Assembly (NCBI GenBank): GCA_030704615.1
Contig: CM060734.1
Coordinates: 12,894,001-12,958,000 of the forward strand
Origin: Takakia lepidozioides
Lineage: Eukaryota > Streptophyta > Takakiopsida > Takakiales > Takakiaceae
Length of the DNA stretch: 64,000 nt
Reading direction: 5' to 3'
A program made the translations under genes and the position numbers. The notes beneath the pieces were generated by a model that was not told the origin of the DNA, did no database searches, and saw nothing but the letters and a program-made list of their open reading frames with translations. Below, in pieces: positions 26,052-37,086 of the stretch (positions within the stretch are counted from its first letter, which is position 1; every line of letters begins with the position of its first letter).

Positions 26052-26569
26052 GTATGCGTACTTGTGCTCTGTAACATTGCTTCCCGTCTTGTACTGAAAC
26101 CAGAGCTTGTGATCTGGAGGTTTCCCAGCGACTTCAATGCCTCATTCTTTTATGCTGCTATTCAATTTGTATATAGCTACATGCTCGGTCTTGTATCCCG
26201 GGGATCTGACAGATAAGAAATCCCCACAAATGTCTGCAGACATTCCGGGTTGGCAGTCTTCGGGGGCCTGAGAACTGCAAAAGCCAGATGTCCAATATTT
26301 GATTAGGAAAACACCTCGACATTAATGTCGACGTCAGAAAATGTTTACGACGTGACCATGATATTTAATCACACTATCTTTTTCACATATAATGAATGAC
26401 AAACCAAATCCCACAAGGTTTGTAAACTCAAACACATTGAAAAATCTTTGTAAATATCCATTTTTTATTCACATCAGAGAGCAACTGAGATTTACAACAC
26501 ATTCCTCAACAATGAGACAACATTACTCAAATGTCCAGAGACCAGTGTCTTCATCACAATAGATTCCGC

Positions 26570-27011
26570 CTAACCAAACAGGTTCCAAAAGATGACTCCT
26601 CTTTTGATCTTGACCTTGAGTTCCCGACAGCCCAAGAATCTCGGCACAGACATTGTCCATGGGTAGTTCATATTCTTTGGGGTATGACGTGCGTGGAACA
26701 TAAGTCTCTGGACTGTATGTTTCTGGACTTTATGTTTTTGGAACATAGGTAAGGTAGAATAACATGTATTCATATGGCCGTTGGCTATCTCGTTTAGAGG
26801 AACGAATGTACTATGGTGAGGTTGGCATATATTCAAGGGAGGACGGACAATATCCAGACGAGTCTGCTGCCTCTGAACCGGATGATGAGTAGGCTATTTC
26901 AGGTGGTTCAATGAAGTCCGGAAGCTCGTATTCGGGAGTTCCGGAAATTGGGTAGAAGCTCAATGAGTATTCGGTCGTTTCATCCTTTCTAGAGTAATCA
27001 CTCCTACACAA
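26570..27011 (-). pseudogene. 5' exon-like block of the Element B minus-strand gene
   Basis: Two overlapping minus-strand frames. The upper one (27,011-26,811) is Ser/Glu/Tyr-rich and reads EYELPDFIEPPEIAYSSSGS. It lies upstream of the ParB-like block in the same orientation with an element palindrome on each side (26,313 and 27,093). Probably the low-complexity N-terminus of the same gene. Function unknown. Confidence 0.35.
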
Positions 27012-27929
27012 CCACCTACGAACTGCCTCAGTTCACTCAAACACAAAATTAATTTGGTCCTACCTCTCTAAAAACATTGTTCCAAATTCTCGACGTCGAC
27101 ATAAATGTCAACGTCCATTCGGAGGAGACTAAGGAGTACTATTTTTTGGAACATTTCTTCTACTACCTATGTCGAATTCAATATGATCCTAAGCAAGGGA
27201 CAGAAGATTTTACATCAGGTCTAATGAACGTCGCCGCAAATGTCGAGGTTCCAGATAAATATGTCAAGAAATAGTGGGACATTTCGCCACGAAGACGCTA
27301 ATGTAAAAACCTCACCCAACCTAGCCTGCCGCATCTTACCTCAGTACAAGAATCCAAATTGACGTCAGTGAAACTCAATCTCATGAAAACCGAACCTAAC
27401 CCAACCTCTTTGAACCGCATTTCCCAACCTAACCTGACCTCATTAATCTCCACAACGTCGACACTCATGTCGAATGTTCCTGACATTAGCTTTTCATGAT
27501 TACGTGAACCAGGAAGTTGTTTGCTATATTTCTAGACTTTCTAGATATTAATGTCGTTCTACGACTCACTATCGATCGTGTACGCATATGGTCTTATGAT
27601 TTGTTGTCTTATATTTGGGAATTTGGAATGGTTACAAGTAGTGTTTCCATGGTACAAGTAGCGTTCAATTCATTTCCTATGCATTGTTTATGCATGTGCA
27701 GTGCATTACATTAGCAATTGAACTGCAACTGGATGTCATGTCGAAGTGCTTCGGTGTGTCTTCGAGGCTTCCAAATAAATGCTTCAAATGCCCTCTATCC
27801 ACTGATTGACCCTTCCACAAATACATCTATTAGTTTGAAAGGTATAAAAAGAGATCTAATAAGGACAATGGAAAACAAGGTAACCAATATGGTGGTAATG
27901 ACAAGAACTTCTGGTTGGCCCTAGTCTAC
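27012..27929. other. Element B central spacer, no gene seen
   Basis: Holds three element palindromes (27,093, 27,228 and 27,455) between the divergent gene sets. A run of CCTAACC/ACCTAACC-like repeats lies at about 27,310-27,440. Short frames show no domain. Confidence 0.45.
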
Positions 27930-28375
27930 TGTACCAAAGCCATTAGAAGACCTGAAAATAACTCGGGGCGGGAAGCCCGAACAACAAATAGAAGCTCACA
28001 GGGAAACGAAGATTGCAATTGCCGCAACCTGAAGATAATAAATTCCTTATCTAATTTAATCCCCTTGCCTCTCTCCCCTCTCCCTCCTTCTCTATCTCTT
28101 AGGACGGGAAGCCCGAACAGCAAATAGAAGCTAAGAGGAAAGGAGATGCAATTGTCATTTTGTTGGCAACTTTAAGACAATATTCAGTTTTCAATGCCTT
28201 ACCATCTCTCCCCTCTCTCTCTCCTTCTCTCTCTCTCTTAGGGCAAGAAACCCCAACAGCAAACACAAGGTGAAAGGAAAGTGAGATTGAAAATGAACCT
28301 AAAACATGCTCATTGCTCTCTCTCTCATCTTCCTCATTCTCTCTTAGGCCAGGAAACCTACCTGTGAAGTGATGC
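27930..28375 (+). repeat. three tandem LINE-derived pieces separated by CT tracts
   Basis: Units starting near 27,965, 28,103 and 28,243 each read GGGAAGCCCGAACARCAAA (diverged in the third) and then a segment matching the LINE coding region at about 36,080-36,150 (AAACAGAAGC...GGAAAG...CAATTG...AAGACAATATTCA). A CT-rich tract ending in TCTCTTAG lies before each of the second and third units and before the next GGCCAGGAAACC. Each unit thus begins right after a 3'-splice-site-like tract. Confidence 0.6.
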
Positions 28376-30450
28376 CCCACTCCTCCCCTATGCACCAGCC
28401 CGCCACTCCAACACTCCGCAGCTCCACTGCTCCAAGCTTTGTCCCTCTCTCTTGCAACCTCTCGGCTTGCAGCAGCTTCAACGTCCCTGCTCGCAGCAAA
28501 GGTGGTGGTTGAAGAGTTAGGGCAAACCCCCTTTGTTGGATCTGGCTAGATCCAACGGCATCAGCTAAATGAAAGACAAAATAAACAATGTCGACTGCTG
28601 GATCCAACAGCTTTCACAAAGCCCTGAAAAAAGAAACCCCCAAAAAAAAAAAAAACACCAGCGCGATGGCACGTGGCCATGTGGCGACGCGCCGAGCATG
28701 GGTCGGCGGGCGCCGCCACCCAATCAAAAAATTAAAATTAAAAAAAGAAAAAAAGAAAAAAGAAAAAACTTTCGCGTCTGGCCACATGCGGTCGCGCCGA
28801 GCGTGCGTCGGCGCCGCCACCAATAAAAATAAAAATAAAAGTAAAAACTGCCGCGCCTGGACACGTGGCGAGCGTGCGTCCCCAGCGCCGTCAAAGGCCA
28901 CCGCCACCCAAAAATAAAAACCAACGTCCATTGGTTTGTCGCACCTAGCCACGTGGCGACGCGCCGGCATGCGGCCTGGTGTGGGTCCACGAGGCCTGGC
29001 AAAGTCAGCGGGATCAGCCACCAAAAAAAAAATTAAAACAAAACAACAAAACCCAACGTCCGTTGGATCTCCCCGATCCAACGGCGGGGGTCTCTAAGAG
29101 ACCTAGCCCGAGCCGCCACCCCTGCGGTGACATTTAGGTGAGATCTCTACACCGTTGGATCTTCGAAATCCGATGGCTTTGGAAAACCCAAGCAGAAATG
29201 TAAAGTATATTAAAATATAAAATAAAACATTATTATAAATTCCAATAATACCTGAACGGACGGACGCTAGATCTTTGCGATCCAACGGCCTCCAGCCCAG
29301 GAGAAAAAAAACCCCAATATAAAACAAAACAAAATATAAAAAATAATAGACATTAGATTTCGATAACAAAAAATAAAAAAACAACTTGGCGCACTTCAAC
29401 ATTTGAATTGCTCCTTATTACTTTGTGTTCAATATATATACTATGAACGATGGATATACTTTAAAATCTCAAGTGTAGTCTGTTTGTATGATTGACAAAT
29501 CTGGGTCAAAAGGTTACAGGTTCGATCCCTGCGCCTTTTGTTTGCTTTGCCTTGTAGGACTAGATTTATAATTACTCTCATGCAGGTAATTTCGCGTTGT
29601 TTTGCACTTTCAAGTATAATAAAAAAATAGAAAGTAAATAATATCTAACTAGAAAATAAAATATAAAAATAGGGTAAAAATTAGCAGTAGGTCCTCCCAT
29701 CCGTTGGATCTCTGTGATCCAATGGTTTCCCAGCCTCCGAAAAAAAAGCCAAAAAAAAAAAAATCAGCTGCTGAGGGTTCCGTCGAACCTCGGTGCACAC
29801 GCCGAGGTCTTAACTATTGAGGTTCGACGTACACGTCGAGGTCTTAATTATTGAGCCCGCCACAAAAAATAACCCCAGCCGCCACTGAGGTGCACATTCA
29901 GGTAAAATAAAAGGTCGATAATAGATGATAACTAAGTGGAAAATAAACAAATAGTACATATGGAATTAAAAAGAAATAAATGGTCCTCCCATCCGTTCGA
30001 TCCAACGGCTCTCTGCTTCCCAAAAAAAAATTTAAAAAACAAAATAATAATTAGTTGCGGATGGTGACGTCGAACTTCGGCGCACACGTCGAGGTCTTTG
30101 CAATCAAATGACTTTCGCCCGACCCAAAAACAAAAGCCCAAAAAGAAAAATAAACGTGTTTGACCTAACCCTCCATGGTTGAGAGTTGGGTCAAATGACG
30201 CTCTCTCACAAAATAAAGGTAGGGTTTATGGCGGCGCCTGGGGGTTAGATCAAACATCACCGCCGTTGGATCGCGATCGAGATCTTGACGATCTTGAGAT
30301 TGAGATCTTGACGAGATCTTGACGATCGAACGGACGGTGTGCGGCTTAACTCCCCGATGCGCCGTATGTTATCCGTTGGATCGTCAAGATCGTTCGACGC
30401 GTCGCGGGCTGTCTACGTCCGTTAGATTTGTGGTAGTGCTAATCAACAGT
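28376..30450. repeat. region of CCGTTGGATC/GATCCAACGG palindromes
   Basis: Inverted pairs of TTGGATC and GATCCAA occur near 28,535-28,555, 29,060-29,085, 29,150-29,175, 29,262-29,285, 29,697-29,722 and 29,990-30,005, with half-sites near 30,262 and 30,370. GC-rich blocks around CACGTGGCGACGCGCCG repeat at 28,670-29,010. A second short palindrome (GGTTCGACGTACACGTCGA type) is near 29,800-29,845 and 30,065-30,090. No convincing gene. This looks like subterminal repeats of one or more nested non-autonomous elements inside Element B. Confidence 0.5.
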
Positions 30451-31547
30451 TGGAGCGCTTGATCCCTGTGGTGCATTCTCAATCATTTGCATTGGCGCAT
30501 TAACAGCGCCCTAACCACCGCCAGATCTGCTAGGAGTCCATATCCACGGCGGGAAGACTCCATCATTGTGCTCGTTTACGCACCTATGTGAGTGTACCAC
30601 GTACACCACACGCTTGGGGGCAGAGGTACATATATAATCTGTCATTCTGCACTCCTGCGTCTTTTCTTTCTCTCCTGAGTCTGTCCTCCTCAGTCTGTCC
30701 TCCTCAGTCTGTCATGTTTCATGTACCTTTGCATCATCTTTTGTACCTTTGCATCAGCCAATATTCTTATGAATATTTGCCTTAAGCTTTAGGGTTTACC
30801 AAAGCATCTGTTGTGTAGACACGAGTTCATCGTCACGTTATGTTCAAACACATGAGTGTTTGTTTTAGGTTTTAGAGACTTCAAGGTTTGCTTCATTTTT
30901 ATATTTTTTCCACCGTTACATACCTTAGTCTCCCTACCTTTTTACAGTCATCTTTATTTAACTATCATCCATGTCTCATCCAACTGAATGATTATTCATC
31001 TATTTTTTATTCATCTATAGTAACGTCGACATTAGTGTCAACGTCTGGCGGATTGCTGCTTCTTCAATTTTTTAAATACAAACTAAAGTTTCATCACTTG
31101 ATCTTCATTATGTCTCACATCACATCAAATATCTGAGAGTACCTACTAGTGCATCTGCATATGGGAGCATGTCTTCTTCCTCACTTGGTTTTTTTTCTAG
31201 GTCTTCATTAATATATTCATCTTATTTATTCCATGTCTCTTTTTTAGGATATCCAGTTACAACCGTTATTTTTTTCTATCTATCTCTATCCGTCAAGACT
31301 AGAGAACGTCGACATTCATGTTGACGTTTTATTCTTTATATCATTTCTTATTTTTCTTGGTCTTCATCGACATATCCACATGATATACTCTAATTCTCTT
31401 AACATCTCTTCATCCGTCGGAGTCTTCTTTCTCTCTATCTCCTAATTATGATATTTAGCTACAGTCCTTCTACTTTTCCTATTTATCTCTATCTGTAGAG
31501 ACTAAGGAACGTCGAACATTCATTTCGACGTTCTGTCCTTTCTCGAA
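30451..31547. other. spacer upstream of DUF7869-like gene
   Basis: No gene seen. Contains Element B palindromes at 31,023, 31,306 and 31,509. The last ends 17 bases before the first ATG of the DUF7869-like gene, so it sits in its presumed leader or promoter. Confidence 0.45.
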
Positions 31548-34199
31548 ATGGATTCCTTATCATCTGGTCTCAAAATCTTCCTCTGTCACAAAACGTCGAG
31601 GGTTATAGTTGTAACTGACAACTGCCTGAATGTGACTGGTGAAGGTCAGTGTCATGGACGTTCATTGACCTCATCAACAATTAGTGTGATAATCACTACA
31701 TTTGAGAATGGCTATGGGACGATGCAACTGTCATATCCTCATATAGATGCAGACACATTAACTGAGGCTCTTGGGACACCTGTCATGTGGGATTTGTGTG
31801 ATATCTCTTTGGACTATCCTACCTCTAGTCCAGAATGTCCTTTCTCGTCCGAAGATGGAGATGGATCAGAAGAATCCGTGGATGGAGAAAATCCTCAGAG
31901 CCCTCTTGGAAGGAGTAATTGGAGAAATCGTATGTGTATCCTCTTAACGGAAAACGACGGTGACATCTACGAGGGAAGAATACACGCATGCATTCCGGAT
32001 GAGGTGGTACTTTGTGACAAACTCGGGGAGGACCATGTCGGTGTTCTCATTACCAGGGTGCTAGTAGGAGGATGTGGATCTCTCATGTCCATTGTCAAGT
32101 AGCCTTTTATTAGAACAAAATTCTTGCAAAATGGAAGGTTGCTTTCGGAATATTTACAAAATTTCTACAGCTCCGAGATGGCTAGTGAACCAGAGGATGA
32201 CGAGTGTGGTATAAGGAAGGCTCCTTACAGGCATTTTCGTAGATCCAAAAGAAGTGTTGCTTTGGATGAATCGAGGAAATCAAAAAAATTACTCTCAGAA
32301 AAGTCTGTGAGAGAGGTCAGTAGCAAACCATGTTATCAGCTTCGGTGTTGTCAATTTTTTAATTGGAAGAAGACGCTTGCTCTTCGTACCACATTTTGGG
32401 GATCCACCTTCGACAATAGACGAGAGCTGGGATTTGACATTCCGCGGAGACTACACAGAGTCGAGGGGTCAACTCGTCGAGCATACATTACTATTGAGGG
32501 AGTGGATATTTGCGAGAAGGCGTGGTGGACAATTCATGGAAATGGCAGGTCAACTTATATGGAGTACAAAACTAGACTCAGCAAAGAAGGGGTTATCTCT
32601 TCTCTGCATGGAAATTGTGGAATGAATCGACCCCGCCCAGAGACTGTTCAGGCTGAGGGGAACATATTGTTTATCATTAACGGGAACAATGATTTCATGC
32701 CACATAAGACGAGATGTATTGGTGATGGGCGCCGAGATACACTCCGTGTACTACCTCCAGAGATTAATTGGAAACGAGTTCGAGATGAGTCCAACGAGAT
32801 GAATATTCTTTCTCATCTACTTCTTCTTTTGGACCTCTTGGTTGAGCAAATAATTTTTTTACATCGATCGATCAATAGTTTTTATTTATCTACTACCTGT
32901 ATCAGGCTGATGGACGTACGCTCAATATTGGTTGGATTTTTGGCCAGCAGATCCCAACTTCGTTATAAGATCTTTGGCTAGAATTTTGAGACAATTGGAG
33001 AAAACAACATGTCGTGAATCAAGGGTCATTTTCGACAACCCCATGCAAACTGATTTCTTTGAAGTCATAATAAGAGGAAAATCCAGGTGTTTGGATGTTT
33101 GGAAGTCTTGTTCTGAAAAGGATAAGAAATGAGCGCTTCCATTACCACGAAGATTGTATCTACAAATGGACAATTGTGTCAAAGACAACAGGAACAGGTG
33201 GATGTTGGTGTTCTTATCACTGCTTACTGCAAGAGGGGTGTTCGAAGAAATTCAACTTTGTTTCCTTATGGTCAGCCACACGCATGAGGACATTGATGCT
33301 TATTTTAGTTACCTTTCAAAGAAATTGAAAAAGAACAACACATATGTTTTTTCCGATCTCATGAAAAATTTCATGGTATCTCAAGACCTACAGTTCATTG
33401 CACAAATAATTCAAGTTCCAGACTTCAAGGATTTTGTCGACAACTTTATTTTGGAGGGGAAGGAGGCTTTGGTTGGAGCTACGGAAATGCATATTTTTCG
33501 GTTTTTTGTTGATTTGGATGGCTGGCCTCTAATGCAATACAAAAAATCTGCAACAGATTCGGATTGGCTTCCCAAAAATAACAATGTCAAAATGTAGAAA
33601 GCAAAAGACGATGGTTCTCCAATGCTTCCAGTTGGATAGCCGAAACCGCTCCGTAAGAGACCTATTTGGGGAGATGGTGATGAAGCATTGGAGAAACAAT
33701 CTTGCATCAAGTCCGGTATTAAAAAATACATGGATTTTTGGAAAAAAAATGAACGTTCTTGGATGATCAATATGGAAATATCATGAAACAATATGATCAA
33801 TATTGGGCGGATATTCTTGAAGAACTTGACCTTCCGTTGGAGGAGCCAAATGACGAACTTATCGAAGGATTTTGGCCAGCAACAAAATGGGTCGAGCACC
33901 ACAGGAGAGATGGTGTTCATAGACAGTCTCAAGACGCATTGTCCAATAATGAAGATATTGTGGAACCGTATTGTGGGCCGAGATGTGACCGTCCAAAAAT
34001 ACCGTTAAATCCATTCAAGGATATTGAGAGAGGATTCTTTGTCCTTGTTCGCCTAAATGATACGGAGACTTTTCCTATTTGGATGGGAATGACAATATCG
34101 GATGTTGTACGAGATAGAGAAGATCGCAATTATAAAAAGCTTTTTGTGGAGTGGTGGAGACCGAAGAAAGGGGGCAATCCTACGGATGCAGATAGATAA
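31548..34199 (+). pseudogene. DUF7869-like protein (transposase-like candidate), broken
   Basis: Consecutive plus-strand blocks form one recognisable protein. An N-terminal part (31,548-32,102, acidic Ser-rich middle) is followed after a stop by a Cys-containing DNA-binding-like region (CYQLRCCQFFNWKKTLALR near 32,325), GVDICEKAWWTIHGNGRSTY, LHGNCGMNRPRPETVQAEGN and NNDFMPHKTRC. Then come a YQADGRTLNIGWIFGQQ-like stretch near 32,900 and LLTARGVFEEIQLCFLMVSH with THEDIDAYFSYLSKKLK (33,230-33,340). The C-terminal block (33,759-34,199) reads FKDIERGFFVLVRLND and LFVEWWRPKK. I recognise this as the DUF7869 family, common in seed-free plants and some animals. The D-N-C...H-T-H-E-D spacing is reminiscent of an RNase-H-like nuclease, but that is inference. 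Stops at 32,102, 32,981 and 33,596 break it. Confidence 0.6.
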
Positions 34200-34479
34200 A
34201 ACCGTCTACTCCCCACAGATCTACAAGAAAGATACGATCTATACTTCCAACCAAACACCATGACGTTTGTTCACAATTACCGCCATATTCTCGACCACTT
34301 CACCCTTTTTTTTCCCCAATCCTCACCCGTCGACAATACACCTACTCAGCACATCAATACTTTTGGACTTCCCCCCCTGTCGTTATCCCGCACTTTCCAA
34401 AGCCCTTCTAAAACTCAAAACCTTCCCTTCCTAGTGAGGTAGTGCATTTCAAACCTCCAGTTGCATCTGTCACTTCAAC

Positions 34480-35132
34480 ACTACAGTTGTCGACTCCACT
34501 TGCAAGTCGTGAAGGCAACCAGCAGACAACTCACTGCGCCACGTGCTGTGGCCTCAGGCCTGCATGTGGCGAGACTCGGGAAGCCACGCGTGTCCTTGAA
34601 GGTAACCGCTAGTCCGGTTGCTACTACGAGTCCAGCACTCCGAGACGTAGTTCACAACTTCGCAGTCTGACCGTGCAGTCGTTGAAATGACTTGCTAGTT
34701 ATTTTTGAACTAGTGGTTAGTGCTCGTGTAGTACGAGATCGTAACTATTCAGCAGCGTGAAGCAACGCGGCTACGGCGCGTGTCCTGCCTCCAAGAGAAC
34801 ATGTGGAGTTTTCACACCGAGCCACACGGCTGTATTCCCGGCGGTGCACACGGTGGAGAAGTTGGAACCCCCCGGTCAAAGTCCACTGTGGTCAAGGTCC
34901 AAGATTCAGTCAACGCCGCGCGTGACGACGTCACGTGGCCACACCTTAAAAATTACCCTGCAGTCGGCGTCACGACTGACTGGAACGACTCCGACTACGT
35001 AATGACCGGAACGACTGGGCTGTCCGATAGGTCTTGTCCTTTCGGACTCGTAGTCGCCCAGTCGTTTTTTGACTGAAACGACTGGGTTTTCAGTCATTTT
35101 TTGAGTCGTTATTTCAACGATTTCTTGTAGTG
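34480..35132. mobile_element. small non-autonomous CACTA-like element
   Basis: The right end is ATTTCTTGTAGTG (35,120-35,132), whose reverse complement CACTACAAGAAAT is the classical CACTA terminus. The left boundary is proposed at CACTACAG (34,480), only 8 bases of agreement. Subterminal repeats of ACGACTGG and CAGTCGTTTTTTGACTG type fill 34,960-35,115. No ORF with a domain. A 3-bp duplication could not be shown (CAA versus CAC). The right end directly abuts LINE coding sequence. Confidence 0.6.
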
Positions 35133-36374
35133 CACCATACCAGCCCTTATGTTTGCAGATGACTTCGCAGGCATAGGGGAGACTCCTTCCAATCTCCAGG
35201 AGTTGATTGATTGCGCGAAGAGATACTTTGACCTTTGGGGGCTAGAGGCTAACGTCAGTAAATGTGCAAGGGTGACATTCAACAACTGAGAAGAGGGAGA
35301 AAGTGATCTCAAGTGGTAGTGGGGTAGCCAAGAGATTCCGGTCCTCCCTTCCCACACATACCTAGGCATTGAGTTTTCCTCCAATTGTAATTGGGATGCA
35401 CATATTCAAAAAGTTGTTCAAACTGGCAAGCGCAAAGCGTTGGGTCTCACTAAATTTTCCACTGCAGAAGGATCAACTATGAGGTCAAGAAAACCATGCT
35501 TTGTCGAGTTATTAGACCTGCCTTGGACTACGCATCTGCAATATGGGTTGAAAACTCCAACCAGGCTATGTCTCTAGAATCCATTCAAGTGGGGGTGCTT
35601 AAGGACTGCATGTCAGCATGCTCCATAACAGCTAATGTGGCTGTTTGGGGTGAGTTTGGCATCCCTTCCTTAAGCTCCCGACGAGATGAATTCAAGGTCA
35701 GATGGTGGGGTCAACTGCAACATATGTTCAACACCAGATATCCTAAGTTAATCGACTCTATATCTTGGAAATAGGACCGCCCTATCAAACAGGCTAAGTC
35801 CTGGCAGAAGAGAGTATAAGAGATTCTCAAGGATCTGAATCTGGACCCGCAAATCTTGACCCTGCTGGATAAATCTGAATTAGAGGCTGTAGTGGCCAAA
35901 GCCATGTCTGTTGCCAAGAAATTGTCTGATGAAAATGAAGTTAAAGGCAGAAAACTTCCCTGAATTTGTTTCCACTCTGTGACATGGGGGAGGCCATCAT
36001 GGATGACCTCAAGGGTCTACCCACTATCAGCACTAGACTGAAATTTAAACTCAGAGCTGGAAGCCTATATTTGAATAGCAAACAGAAGCAGAGAGGAAAG
36101 GGAGAGTGCAATTGCCCGTTGTGTGGGCAACCGAAGACAATATTCATTTTTTATTCACTGTCCGGGGTATTCTCACCAAAGAGACGCTCTCCTCAAATCT
36201 ATCAAGGGAATTGTGCCGAAACCTCTGTTTACCAACTTTGAAAGTCTTGAGGCTGAGCCAAAAGCCCAGGTCCTTCTGGGGCCTAGTTATTCGGCAAACC
36301 ATACACAACAAATTGATGATTGTGTGAAGGGATTTCTAGAGGATATCTAGAAAACCCGGATCAATGTTTTATTT
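35133..36374 (+). pseudogene. LINE reverse transcriptase, C-terminal part (LINE-1a)
   Basis: The sequence opens inside the reverse transcriptase with the catalytic motif ALMFADDFAG (35,147-35,176), followed by LIDCAKRYFDLWGLEANVSK and SHTYLGIEFSSNCNW. A downstream frame (35,496-35,774) gives VIRPALDYASAIW, the usual region after the RT fingers-palm. Near 36,106 it reads CNCPLCGQ, the start of the CCHC/zf-RVT-like tail, then LLKSIKGIV and FTNFESLEAEPKAQ. Stops (35,289, 35,773 and 35,960) and frameshifts break it. The 5' part is missing, replaced by the CACTA-like element. Confidence 0.8.
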
Positions 36375-36526
36375 CAAGGTAAGTTTTACTACTGATGTCA
36401 ACCCCTGACAGAGGTAGGTTCTGTCCCTTTGCGTTCTGCTCAAACTGGGCGCGGGGTCAATGGCCACAAAGCTACGGCAAACAACGTCTTGTGAGTACAT
36501 TCTCTCTCTTACACACACATACATTG
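36375..36526 (+). repeat. LINE 3'-UTR tail unit 1
   Basis: Begins CAAGGTAAG and includes CCCCTGACAGAGGTAGGTTCTGT, a GGCCACAAAGCTACGGCAAAC stretch, GTCTTGTGAGTACATTCTCTCTC and a CA-rich end. The same tail recurs at 36,647-36,733, 36,733-36,875, 37,056-37,086 plus 37,941-38,050, and at about 48,740-48,836, so it is the 3' UTR and tail of this LINE family. Confidence 0.75.
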
Positions 36527-36646
36527 TGGTGCAGTCATACAAATCTACTACACCAGATCCCATCAGTACTCTGGAAATTAAGCGCCTTTGGACCAGAATA
36601 GTACTAGGATGGTTGACCTCTACGGAAGTCTCGGTGCTGTACCCTT
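36527..36646 (+). ncRNA. 5S rRNA-derived SINE head
   Basis: About 120 bases align with plant 5S rRNA over its whole length: GGTGCAGTCATAC near the start, AGATCCCATCAGTACTCTGG, ATTAAGCGCCTTTGG (A-box region) and AGTAGTACTAGGATGGTTGACC-type C-box sequence, ending CTGTACCCTT. It follows one LINE tail and is joined directly to another (36,647-36,733). A 5S head on a LINE 3' tail is the structure of SINE3-type elements. It is too diverged to be a working 5S gene. Confidence 0.8.
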
Positions 36647-36733
36647 CATGGACCCTTTAGCCACAAGGTTGTGGTAAACGTCTTATGAGTACGTTCTGAC
36701 AGACAGACACACATACACACATTGTGTATATCA
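36527..36733 (+). mobile_element. SINE3-like element (5S head + LINE tail)
   Basis: The 5S-derived head is followed by a shortened LINE 3' tail (AGCCACAAGGTTGTGGTAAAC, CGTCTTATGAGTACGTTCTG, then a CA-rich end). The tail is the one carried by the full LINE copies nearby, so that LINE is the probable source of the retrotransposition machinery. Known SINE3 elements use exactly this pairing. Target duplications were not identified. Confidence 0.65.
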
Positions 36734-37086
36734 AGGTAAGTCCCAGTACCGGAGTGAGCCCCTCACAAAGGTAGTGTCTGTTCACTTCAAACTGGGGTCG
36801 GGCTCTATTGCCACAAGGCTATGGTTAACAACGTCTTATGAGTACATTCTCTCTCTCACACACAAACACATTCTTATCACGGAGCGACCCTCTTTAGGAC
36901 CATCAAGACCATAGTCCATGCACCTTTGTTCATCAACTTTCAAAATTTCGAGGTTGAGCCCAAAGCCTTGCCAATTGCTGGGCAGCACACACAGCAGATT
37001 GATGCGTGAAGGGCTTTCTAGAGGAATTCTGGAAAACCCGAACTAATTGTTTATATCAAGGTAAATCCCACCACTAGAGTGAGCCC
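36734..37086 (+). mobile_element. LINE 3' fragments, head to tail
   Basis: A tail unit (36,734-36,875) is followed by a short 5'-truncated copy of the LINE coding end (36,876-37,055, with a diverged VHAPLFINFQNFEVEPKA segment) and then the start of another tail unit (37,056-37,086), which is cut by the next insertion at GAGTGAGCCC. Confidence 0.7.

Larger units (their letters stand above)
18228..34250. mobile_element. Element B: large composite element with dispersed palindromes
   Basis: Minus-strand genes (about 27,011 down to 18,228) and a plus-strand DUF7869-like gene (31,548-34,199) are tied together by one motif family: an imperfect 22-bp palindrome with half-site ACSTCGACAT and its complement. 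It occurs at 19,475, 20,741, 21,784, about 23,391, 25,114, 25,189, 26,313, 27,093, 27,228, 27,455, 31,023, 31,306 and 31,509. I found none elsewhere in the window. On the minus strand the motifs lie between coding blocks, apparently in introns or spacers. Outer ends and target duplication were not found. The left side abuts the Helentron. That it is one transposon is inferred. Confidence 0.55.

Noticed and set aside
29495-29545. B-box-like GGTTCGATCCC suggesting a tRNA gene
   Set aside because: No A-box at proper spacing and no acceptor pairing; isolated promoter-like match only.
34747-35097. ORFs inside the small CACTA-like element
   Set aside because: Peptides come from ACGACTGG/CAGTCGTT repeats and show no domain.
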